Source: an uncultured Porphyromonadaceae bacterium (GTDB lineage: Bacteria > Bacteroidota > Bacteroidia > Bacteroidales > Muribaculaceae). Taken from it: a stretch of DNA of 14,394 nucleotides. The translations under genes and the position numbers were made by a program. Shown here piece by piece: positions 1 to 6,899 of this stretch (its first letter is position 1; each line of letters begins with the position of its first letter). A model generated the notes under the pieces. The model did no database searches and was not told the origin of the DNA. It saw only the letters and a list, made by a program, of their open reading frames with translations. The DNA is taken from positions 1 through 14,394 of the forward strand of contig UQLO01000047.1 of assembly GCA_900541865.1 (NCBI GenBank). Direction: 5' to 3'.

Positions 1-226
1 CGCCGGTGCATTCTTCTTTTCGCGGAAGTTTCCCTTCGGGAAAGGGCGAGGGCTGAAGCCCTCGGTCCATACGTTGGCGACGCTTTTTTCGCAGGCGCTA
101 TGGAGTGACGGCTTCAGCCGTCACCGACGCGCCGTGGCATTCTTTTTTAGGCGAGAAGATGGTACTCGGCGGGTCGGCGGGGATTGCAAATCCCCGCTCC
201 ATAACATGGGCGCTGAGCGGGCGCGG
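1..226. repeat. Cluster of REP-like palindromes (BIME-like) downstream of the fimbrial operon
   Basis: This noncoding stretch holds three hairpins with the same 5' foot. Read in the direction of the foot, each begins TATGGA and continues into a perfect stem: minus strand, tail at 66-71 and stem 47-64 (CGAGGGCT, loop TC); plus strand, foot at 99-104 and stem 105-124 (GTGACGGCT, loop TC); minus strand, tail at 198-203 and stem 177-197 (GCGGGGAT, loop TTGCA). The stems differ in sequence but stay fully paired. The foot reads GGAG or GGAC, like the tetranucleotide at the base of REP elements mobilised by RAYT (TnpA-REP) transposases. A fourth small hairpin, TTTCCC-TTC-GGGAAA, lies at 29-43. T-rich imperfect repeats separate the units; 1-28 resembles 130-158. 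No protein-coding gene is convincing here. The array may continue left of the window. Confidence 0.7.
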
Positions 227-3200
227 TCAGCGGCGCACCAGGCGGATGGGGCCGGCGTCGGACTTGCTGTGGTCGCCTTTGTCGCATCCCTGGTTCTGGA
301 AGCCCTCGAAGCCCTGGGTGAAGAAGTTCATGTCGAAGGCCGACGAATGGATCACTTTCGACGGATTTTCGTTGGCCACCATGTACTCGCACCAATAAAC
401 TCCGCCGGGACGACGATAGAGGTTCATGAACAGAGGCAGGTTCGTCAGAGAAGCCACGTCGTTAGTGTAGAACCCAAAGTAGTTGCTTCGGGCGGCGTAG
501 CGTAGATATCCGGCGGGGTCGTTGTTGCGCCATCCGCCGGCATTTTTGCGGCGGGCAGCGCCTTCGGCGCCCAGCGAGAAGAAAATCTGGGCGTAGTTGG
601 TGCGACTGTAGCACAGGATGCCTCGCACACCGCAGTCGTGGGTGTCAGGCTCATATTCGCGGTAGCCGAAGGCATGTTCGGCATGGGAGCGCGTATAGGT
701 CGCGCCGTCGCCGTAGAGCACACCATAGGCCTGCTGCACCTCGTGGTCGATTTCGTCGCTGTGCTGCGGCACAAGTTTATAGAAGTCCTCTGCGCTGGCT
801 ATGCGGTAGTCGGAGTTGGCGATGGTCCAGCGGTAGGCGGTCTTCCTTTCGCCGGCCAGGGTTACAGAGGTGGCGTTGCCTTCGCTTCCTACGAGCTGAT
901 TCCAGGTTTTCTTCGTTCCGGAAATTGTGGCGGAGGTGCCGTCATAGACTTTGAAGGGTCCGGGAACCGGTGCATCCTTTTGGGCGAAGTTCACCCCGTC
1001 GGCCTCACCGCTGCTGGTGTATCCCGATCTGACGATAGTGCCCTGATGGCGGGGGAAGTCGCGGTTGTTGACCGGCGCAATGCCCACATAGGAGCCGCGG
1101 CGGAAGAAGGAGCCTTCGCTGAGTGGCGTTTGGGAGAAGTATGCTGTCTTGTTGACAAAGTACTCTACGTTTCGGCTGGCCCATGTTACGCCGTTGAGGG
1201 TGACGTCGCTTTCCCAACCGTGGCGCACGAAGATGTCGTGCTCGCAGGAGTTGTTGTTGTAGCGTACACGAATCATGGCGGAGCCGTCGTTGCCCTTGAA
1301 GTCAATGTGGAAGGTGATGTTCTTCTCGGCGGAGCTCTGGATTCGCCGCACGCCCTGCTGCTGCACGGCGCCGGCCGGCATGCCGTCGGGGTCGGTGCGC
1401 AGGGTGATGATGTCCGACGAGCCGGACATTATTTCCGCGCTCCAGTCGCCGACCGACTGCACCGGCTCGAAGTCGGTGTCGGACCCCAGGTCCTGACGCT
1501 GGGTCATCAGGGTGACGTGGAACGAGGTGTTGTTCGACGAGCTGCGCCATATCGCCAAGGGGTTCACCACACGGCGCACCTGGATGAAGTCAACGTAGGT
1601 CACGGTCTCCTGATAGGGACCCGACGAGCCGGATTCGCGCACATAGGCCGTGAGCTTCACTCGGGCGTTGCGGGGATAGGAGTCGTAGGGGTTGGCGCCG
1701 GTGAAGCCGGAGCTGGTGATGATTTCCTTGGGGCGCGTGAAGAACGGGATGTTGAACACGCGTTCGACCGGCACGCTGTTGTGGTTCCAGCGTATGTTTT
1801 TGACCACATACTCACCATCCTTGCTCGTGCCGTAGCCGTTGAAGGTGGGGTTGATGGTCTGGTTGGTGGTGATGGAGGGGTCGCCGTGGTAGTACTGCCG
1901 GATGCCTTCTCGGTGCTCGCGCCAGTACGACTTGATGTAGCCTTCGGGGTCGGTGGCGGAGTAAGAGTTGGAGTATCCTGAGTCGTAGGCTGGCGGCGAT
2001 ATACGAATGAGGTGGCTCTCGCGCAGGCTCAGGAAGCTTACCCACGGGCCGTTCTGGCGCACGTTGCCCTGATAATAGTAGGAGTTTTTGTCTTTGGGCC
2101 GCTCGGGGTCGGAGTGTCCGGCGGGGTCAGGGTAGCCCTCCAGGGAGTTGTCGCCCCAAGGCGCCCAGTAGCGTATACCCTGACTGTTGGGCTGATGTGG
2201 AGCCACGATTTCAGCCTCTATGTAGGGCCGGGAGGGGTCCATTTCGCCGATTACGCGCACCGAGGCCACCATCTTCTTGTTGTGGAGATAGGAGATGTAC
2301 TGGGGCGAGGACACTCGGATGCCGGGTGTCTCGCGGTAGTCGATGTGCCAGTCGTAGTCGTTGGCGTAGCCGCGCAGCTTCAGGGTGAGCTTGTAGTGTG
2401 TGTTTCGGTTTACGGTGTAGCTCGTGTCGGTGTCGTTGCCCAGCATGAAGCGGTATTTGATGGGCCCGGAGGTCACGTTGGAGTCGTTTGCGGTCGATTT
2501 GTAGTGGCCGGAGACCTCTACGTAGGTGCCGAAGGGCTTCTCGTCCTTCCAACCGGAACCTTCGACAGCTTCGTCGGGGTTCGGCTTCCATATTGTAAGG
2601 TCGTCGAGCGACTGCACCTTTCGCTTGCCTTGGCCCTGGGCGTTTTCGTAGAAGAAGAGCGAGAGGGCGTTGTTGGCGTGCACCTCCTCGTTGTCCTGGT
2701 TTTCTTCGCCTCGGCCCAGGTTCTTGTGGGAGCCGTTGCAGACGTGGAAGAACGAAATCGGCGTTATCATGCCGGCAGCGGACTCGGGGATGTCCTGCAC
2801 GTGCTGCTTCATGCCGTCGGCATGGAGGAAGTCGTAGCGGCGGCTGCGGTCGAGCTCCTGCCCGAAAGCATCGCGGCCCGGGGTGTTTGTCAGGCCCAGG
2901 GGGCAGCTGCGCGGTATGTCGTGCACCTGAATGTCGGTGATGTAGACCTGAACGTTGTCGTAGAGTTCGGAGCCGTCGAAAGCCACCGTGAGCTTGGAAG
3001 CAAGGCGACGCAGCCAGCAGTGCATGGAAGTAAGGTCGGCGCTCAAGGCTATGGTGTGGCTGTCGGTGGCGTCGCGGTTCTCCACGGTAGAGAACACACC
3101 GAACATCTGCGCGTTGGCCGAAATGTCGGAGAGGTCCCACCGGGGTGCGATGGCCTTGAGGCCGTCACGGGTGGCGCAGGCCTCGGGTGTGAGGAGGTCG

Positions 3201-3637
3201 TCGGCGACGTTGGCCACGCCGTAGATATAGTATCTTCCGGAGGAAATTCGGAGGTTGAAGTCCACGCGGCCTATGCTGATGTCGGTGGAGTTTTCGTCGG
3301 GCAGGTTGTTGTTGGAAGCGTTGTTGACCACCACGTTGCTGACGTCGGCGTGGGGAGTGCGTCCAACGATGTCGTAGCGGTCGTAGAGAGTGCCGTCGGC
3401 TTTGTAGACAAACATCGACAGGGTGTTGATGTTGCCGATCGCCGTTCCGGACTCCCCGCCGGTGTAGGCGCGGGAGAGGTCGACCTCATCTTCCTGCTCG
3501 AAGGAGATGGACATACTCAATGTAGCCATACCTTCTCTGAAGTCCTCGACGGGCACTTCAAAGTCGTCGCGGCAGCCTGAGGACATCGCAGCCAGAGCAA
3601 GCAGGAGGATGCACAGTATTTTATTATATATGGTCAT
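227..3637 (-). CDS. DUF4906-like fimbrial lipoprotein, large tip or accessory adhesin with C-terminal FISUMP-like domain
   Basis: The protein has 1136 residues and is the last gene of the fimbrial operon. The start is ATG at 3637, only 2 nt after the TGA of the previous gene. The frame stays open further upstream, but that extension lies inside the previous gene and lacks a signal peptide. Residues 1-22 form a lipoprotein signal (hydrophobic core, then SSGC with Cys22), followed by RDDFE, an acidic patch like those that direct lipoproteins to the surface. DLSR|AYTGG around R56 resembles the Arg-Ala site where P. gingivalis fimbrillins are cleaved. The middle (about 35-800) is beta-rich and I assign it to the DUF4906-like group by overall appearance. 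From about 811 the pattern GVTWASRNV, YRIASAEDFYKLV (944-956), SLGAEGAARR and the closing PIRLVRR resembles the Fibrobacter succinogenes major paralogous (FISUMP) domain. A surface adhesin at the fimbrial tip is inferred; no ligand can be named. Confidence 0.75.
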   Translation of the reverse strand: MTIYNKILCILLLALAAMSSGCRDDFEVPVEDFREGMATLSMSISFEQEDEVDLSRAYTGGESGTAIGNINTLSMFVYKADGTLYDRYDIVGRTPHADVSNVVVNNASNNNLPDENSTDISIGRVDFNLRISSGRYYIYGVANVADDLLTPEACATRDGLKAIAPRWDLSDISANAQMFGVFSTVENRDATDSHTIALSADLTSMHCWLRRLASKLTVAFDGSELYDNVQVYITDIQVHDIPRSCPLGLTNTPGRDAFGQELDRSRRYDFLHADGMKQHVQDIPESAAGMITPISFFHVCNGSHKNLGRGEENQDNEEVHANNALSLFFYENAQGQGKRKVQSLDDLTIWKPNPDEAVEGSGWKDEKPFGTYVEVSGHYKSTANDSNVTSGPIKYRFMLGNDTDTSYTVNRNTHYKLTLKLRGYANDYDWHIDYRETPGIRVSSPQYISYLHNKKMVASVRVIGEMDPSRPYIEAEIVAPHQPNSQGIRYWAPWGDNSLEGYPDPAGHSDPERPKDKNSYYYQGNVRQNGPWVSFLSLRESHLIRISPPAYDSGYSNSYSATDPEGYIKSYWREHREGIRQYYHGDPSITTNQTINPTFNGYGTSKDGEYVVKNIRWNHNSVPVERVFNIPFFTRPKEIITSSGFTGANPYDSYPRNARVKLTAYVRESGSSGPYQETVTYVDFIQVRRVVNPLAIWRSSSNNTSFHVTLMTQRQDLGSDTDFEPVQSVGDWSAEIMSGSSDIITLRTDPDGMPAGAVQQQGVRRIQSSAEKNITFHIDFKGNDGSAMIRVRYNNNSCEHDIFVRHGWESDVTLNGVTWASRNVEYFVNKTAYFSQTPLSEGSFFRRGSYVGIAPVNNRDFPRHQGTIVRSGYTSSGEADGVNFAQKDAPVPGPFKVYDGTSATISGTKKTWNQLVGSEGNATSVTLAGERKTAYRWTIANSDYRIASAEDFYKLVPQHSDEIDHEVQQAYGVLYGDGATYTRSHAEHAFGYREYEPDTHDCGVRGILCYSRTNYAQIFFSLGAEGAARRKNAGGWRNNDPAGYLRYAARSNYFGFYTNDVASLTNLPLFMNLYRRPGGVYWCEYMVANENPSKVIHSSAFDMNFFTQGFEGFQNQGCDKGDHSKSDAGPIRLVRR

Positions 3638-3639
3638 TG

Positions 3640-5631
3640 TCAGTCGAAGTTCGGTTTTGTAATCTCCGTGCGATTGATGTTGTAGTACTTGGAGCCGTCG
3701 AAGAAGCAGATGAAAGAGCCGTCGGGCCTGCGAATCACCTGCCAGCCGGTTTTGGGATCGAACTGTATGCGGTAGTCCGAAGCAATGGGGTTGGCGATTC
3801 GATTGCGGTTTGTGTCGTACCAGATGTCTTTGCTCTTGTCGTAGAAGTAGATGAAGCGGCCGTTGCCGTCGCGGATGAGGGTGAGGCCGTCGACGGGCGT
3901 GGTTACTATTCGGCCGTCGGTGAACAGCGGGGAGGGTATTTCCATGCGGTTCACCATGTCGTACCACTTCTCGGTGACTTTGTCGTAGTAGTAGAGCGCT
4001 TCGTTGCTTTCAGACCACACCACGAGCCAGTTGCTGTTCTTCACGTCGGTTTTGGCGCCTGTCTTGGGCAGCGGCGAGGTGGAGGCGCTGCCGTTGATTT
4101 TCTTCCAGGCGCTGCCGTCCTGCCAGCAAAGGTGGCCGTCGGGATGACGGTAGAGCAGTTTGCGGTCGAGGGTGTAGTAGCGGTTGTTAAGCTCGTCGTA
4201 GTAGTAAGTGCTCGAGCCTTCTTCGATGAGCTTCCAGCCCGTTGCGGGGTCCACTCGGGAGCCGGAGGTGAGTGCCGGGTTGGGTATTTCGCGGAAGTTG
4301 ATGTCGTACCACTTGTTGTTTTCCTCGTCGAAGTAGTAGAGGAACTTGCCGGTGGAGTCGCGGATAATCATCCAGCCGCGGATAGGGTCGCGCTGGAAAC
4401 CGGGGTCGGGCGCCTGAGCCTCGTACATGCCGAAGGGATCCATATAGTACAGTCCGGTGTCGGAGCTGTAGTAGTAGATGATGATGCCCTCGTCGTTGTA
4501 GATGGGCACAAAGCCTTTGCCGATGACCAGACCGAAGTCGGGGTCGAGGTCGACGGTGCCGTAGGGCACAACCTGTACCGTCACCTTGAGGTTGAGGTCG
4601 ACCGTGGTGCGTTCGACGCCGAATACATACCAGTAGTTGCGCAGCAGGTCGAAGGCAGGCTCGCTGGGCGAGTTGTAGTACTTGAATTCGAGCACACCCA
4701 CTTCGGCCGAGTTGCGGAACTTGACCAGCATCTCGGCGCGTTCGCTCTCGGGGCGCCCTATGTTGAGGTATTCGGGCACATAGGCGATAAAGGAGCCGTC
4801 GGCAGCCTCCAGGAAGGGGAGCTCGGCGGTGGTTTCTACTCCGGCGGGAATGTGGGGAGTGTTGACGTAGTCGGCGCTCCAGTCGCCGTTGTGCACGTAG
4901 GCATCCTGACTGTAGATGCCGGCGGGCGCGCAGAAGCCGGAGGTGTTGTGGCGGGTAAGCACCACAGACTCAATCTCATCGGCCGACGACGCGGAAGCCA
5001 TCACCTGCACCTTTGCGAAGGCGCGCAGCAGATGTATGGTCCCTAACTCGGCCATATCGAGCGAGTTGGTGGTGAGGGTCATGATGTTGGTGACGCCGTA
5101 GAGCGGAATGGTGTTTTCGGCGGAGAGCTTCATGCGCTCGGCGGTGAAGGCATAGGTCCGTGCGGCCAACTCGTCGATGTCGGCGGGGCGCTCGGGATAG
5201 TCGCCGCCCCAGTTTGCCAGAGCGACAACCTTGACGGGCTGCGTCATCAGCGTGCCTTGCACGCGACCCAGAAGGGTGTAGCGCTTGGAGCGGGCATCGC
5301 CGCCTTCGGGAAGAAGAGAGGTAACCTGGAGATCCGCAACATACTTGTTGGCGCTGTCGAAGAAATAGAAGGCAAAGTCCGCATTGTCCAAGTCTATGAA
5401 ATTCTCATATCCGGAACCGGCGTCGTATTTGTCGGCCTCGGCGCCGGGGGCGCGGCTGAGCAGCGTTTCGTCGTTGATCGAGGGTATGGTGATGGTAAGG
5501 CGGGCCTCCACGAACTCTTCTGAACCGGGCACGGGAGGAACTACGGGCTCCTCGCGGTCCGAGCACGACGCCACGGCAGCGGCGACGAGCGCAGCGGCGA
5601 GTATGGCGTAGAGTGTTCTCAGAGTCTTCAT
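3640..5631 (-). CDS. Minor fimbrillin lipoprotein with C-terminal aromatic tandem repeats
   Basis: The protein has 663 residues. Residues 1-23 are a lipoprotein signal ending VASC, with acidic residues after Cys23. Residues about 38-360 resemble a FimA/Mfa-type fimbrillin: a beta-strand start (VEARLTITIP), an Arg-Ala site at R60, HLLRAFAKVQV near 200 where such proteins carry their LAAKV segment, and RNYWYVFGVE near 331. From 371 to the end there are about six units of 33-69 residues, usually beginning DPxTGW, then xxIRDxxGxFxYYFD, then WYDxxxRxIPNP. Key aromatics are W420/YYF432-434/W441, W466/YYY476-478/YY485, W535/YYY547-549/W556, YFY595-597/W604 and W630/FF643-644/YY649. Such a tail is not part of the usual fimbrillin fold and suggests a binding stalk or ligand-binding tip. 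It is cotranscribed with the anchor gene (50-nt gap) and nearly overlaps the next gene. A tip or accessory role (Mfa3-5 equivalent) is inferred from gene order. Confidence 0.8.
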   Translation of the reverse strand: MKTLRTLYAILAAALVAAAVASCSDREEPVVPPVPGSEEFVEARLTITIPSINDETLLSRAPGAEADKYDAGSGYENFIDLDNADFAFYFFDSANKYVADLQVTSLLPEGGDARSKRYTLLGRVQGTLMTQPVKVVALANWGGDYPERPADIDELAARTYAFTAERMKLSAENTIPLYGVTNIMTLTTNSLDMAELGTIHLLRAFAKVQVMASASSADEIESVVLTRHNTSGFCAPAGIYSQDAYVHNGDWSADYVNTPHIPAGVETTAELPFLEAADGSFIAYVPEYLNIGRPESERAEMLVKFRNSAEVGVLEFKYYNSPSEPAFDLLRNYWYVFGVERTTVDLNLKVTVQVVPYGTVDLDPDFGLVIGKGFVPIYNDEGIIIYYYSSDTGLYYMDPFGMYEAQAPDPGFQRDPIRGWMIIRDSTGKFLYYFDEENNKWYDINFREIPNPALTSGSRVDPATGWKLIEEGSSTYYYDELNNRYYTLDRKLLYRHPDGHLCWQDGSAWKKINGSASTSPLPKTGAKTDVKNSNWLVVWSESNEALYYYDKVTEKWYDMVNRMEIPSPLFTDGRIVTTPVDGLTLIRDGNGRFIYFYDKSKDIWYDTNRNRIANPIASDYRIQFDPKTGWQVIRRPDGSFICFFDGSKYYNINRTEITKPNFD

Positions 5632-5681
5632 TTTGTTTGTTGGAGAGATGTTTGGTTTGTGGTCGGGCTCGAAAATGGGGG

Positions 5682-6731
5682 TTAGAGAGTGATGGGCGGC
5701 AGGTCCACGATTTTCCAGGAGTTGATGTAGATGTGGGTGCGCACCCAGCGGTTTCCTTCGTCGAGGAAGAAGGTCAGTGAGTAGTGGTCCTGGCGGTCGA
5801 GGTATTCCTGGTCTTCGATGGGGCGGTTATGGTAGCCTTTGACGAGCAGTACGTACTTCACCAGAGGTATAGAGAGCACTATTTCGCCAGTCGCATGGTT
5901 GCGAATGGTGAGGCGGGTGCTGTTTTCGTGGCTCTTCATGAGTCGCGCCATAGTGTGCTCGGCGATGGCCGCGGAGTACTCCACGATGGGGGCGCGTCCG
6001 GCCGGAGCGTTGGGGTCGGGATCGAAGGAGGCCGTGCCGGACGACGTTTCATGCGCCCAATAGGTAATGGTTTCGTCGGGGAGCACGGCGTTGTTCCAGT
6101 CCATCAGGCCGTTGTCGTCGGTGATGGTGAAGTCGAACAGAGCCGGGTCGACCGGGGTGCCGCTGACGTGCTGCAGCAGCACGGTGACGTCGTTGGTGTT
6201 CTTCATCAGAGGCACCGTGTAGTAGTGAATGCCCTGGGTGGAGGGGAATTCCTGATTCTCGAGCACACCGTGGTAGAGGCGGTCGAGGTCGTGGTCGACG
6301 AAGGCGTTGCCGGCCTCGTCGTGGTCGCGGCCCATGGTGCACTGCAGACCGGTGTGGACGTTCACCTCGGGGATTGCGAAGTGGGTGCGGTGACCGTCGC
6401 CGGCCCAGGCGATGAGGGTGTAGCGTCCCGGGTCGACGGGCACTTCCATCTCGTAGCCGGCCGAGCGCAGGGCGTCGCCGGACTCATGCTTGCTCCATAC
6501 AATGGCGCCGGTTGCGGGGTCGGCAAGATAGAGCGTCACCGAGTTCACTTCCTGTGCAAAGGCGTCGGCGTACTTCATGTTCATATCGTAGATGAACTTC
6601 ACCCTGTAGTAGGGGTCGCAGTCGCCTTCGTCCTCGTAGATGAAGCTGTCGCAGGAACTCAGGCCCAACGCCAGGGAGCAGAGAACGGCAAGGAGGGCCG
6701 AACGGAGTTTATGAAAGGAGTTTGGAGTCAC
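5682..6731 (-). CDS. FimB/Mfa2-family fimbrial anchor lipoprotein
   Basis: The protein has 349 residues, a usual length for FimB/Mfa2. In Porphyromonas these proteins anchor the fimbrial shaft in the outer membrane and control its length. Residues 1-27 are a lipoprotein signal ending LSSC. The family's hallmark follows: IYEDEGDCDPYYRVKFIYD (30-48), an acidic-Cys motif leading into the first beta strand. PGRYTLIAWAGDG (101-113) and the closing strand IYINSWKIVDLPP are also typical. The start codon is GTG at 6731; the only in-frame codons upstream before a stop (TAA) include no ATG, and the next Met lies past the lipobox, so GTG is well supported. It follows the major fimbrillin after 168 nt containing a GC-rich hairpin, which may make it less expressed than the shaft protein. 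Confidence 0.92.
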   Translation of the reverse strand: MTPNSFHKLRSALLAVLCSLALGLSSCDSFIYEDEGDCDPYYRVKFIYDMNMKYADAFAQEVNSVTLYLADPATGAIVWSKHESGDALRSAGYEMEVPVDPGRYTLIAWAGDGHRTHFAIPEVNVHTGLQCTMGRDHDEAGNAFVDHDLDRLYHGVLENQEFPSTQGIHYYTVPLMKNTNDVTVLLQHVSGTPVDPALFDFTITDDNGLMDWNNAVLPDETITYWAHETSSGTASFDPDPNAPAGRAPIVEYSAAIAEHTMARLMKSHENSTRLTIRNHATGEIVLSIPLVKYVLLVKGYHNRPIEDQEYLDRQDHYSLTFFLDEGNRWVRTHIYINSWKIVDLPPITL

Positions 6732-6774
6732 TTTATGGAGGTTTAAGAGGGTCTGTTTTTATCAATAAAGGAGT

Positions 6775-6792
6775 GGTACAAAAGGTAGTACC
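6775..6792. promoter_or_regulatory. Small inverted repeat GGTAC-N8-GTACC upstream of the anchor gene
   Basis: Five-base arms (6775-6779 and 6788-6792) flank AAAAGGTA, about 45 nt before the GTG start of the FimB/Mfa2 gene. On the minus strand the centre reads TACCTTTTG, one base longer than the Bacteroidetes -7 consensus TAnnTTTG, and no -33 box lies at the expected distance. It could be a weak internal promoter or a chance palindrome. Confidence 0.25.
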
Positions 6793-6828
6793 GGGTGCTA
6801 TTGAGTAGTCATTGCTGATTCAAAGGAG

Positions 6829-6865
6829 GGCAGGGCCGGAGAGCCGGAGGCGCGCCGCCCCTGCC
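6829..6865 (-). terminator. GC-rich hairpin between major fimbrillin and anchor gene, possible attenuator
   Basis: Arms GGCAGGG (6829-6835) and CCCTGCC (6859-6865) pair perfectly, and the loop holds a smaller CCGGCTCTCCGG hairpin. In the minus-strand transcript it starts 35 nt after the stop codon of the major fimbrillin gene. It is not followed by a U run (CTCCTTTGAATC follows), so it is not a classical intrinsic terminator. It could act as a leaky terminator or as a 3' stabiliser for the major-subunit mRNA, giving more shaft than anchor. The function is inferred. Confidence 0.5.
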
Positions 6866-6899
6866 TTAGATTATGGTTGCAAAATCAAAATGTCGGTTG

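Noticed and set aside
177..197. Intrinsic terminator of the fimbrial operon
   Set aside because: The hairpin is strong but no T run follows on the minus strand, and it fits better as one of three REP-like units; a role at the 3' end of the mRNA remains possible.
2012..3580. Long plus-strand open frames antisense to the fimbrial genes (also 638-1981, 3637-5046, 6873-8795, 9067-10983, 11341-12840, 13063-14145)
   Set aside because: They are rich in Val, Gly, Ala and His from reading GC-rich genes backwards, carry no recognisable domains, and the minus-strand frames have clear families and signal peptides.
3638..3967. N-terminal extension of the DUF4906-like protein by 110 residues
   Set aside because: It overlaps the preceding minor fimbrillin gene, is Arg/His/Pro-rich like an out-of-frame translation, and would bury the lipoprotein signal.
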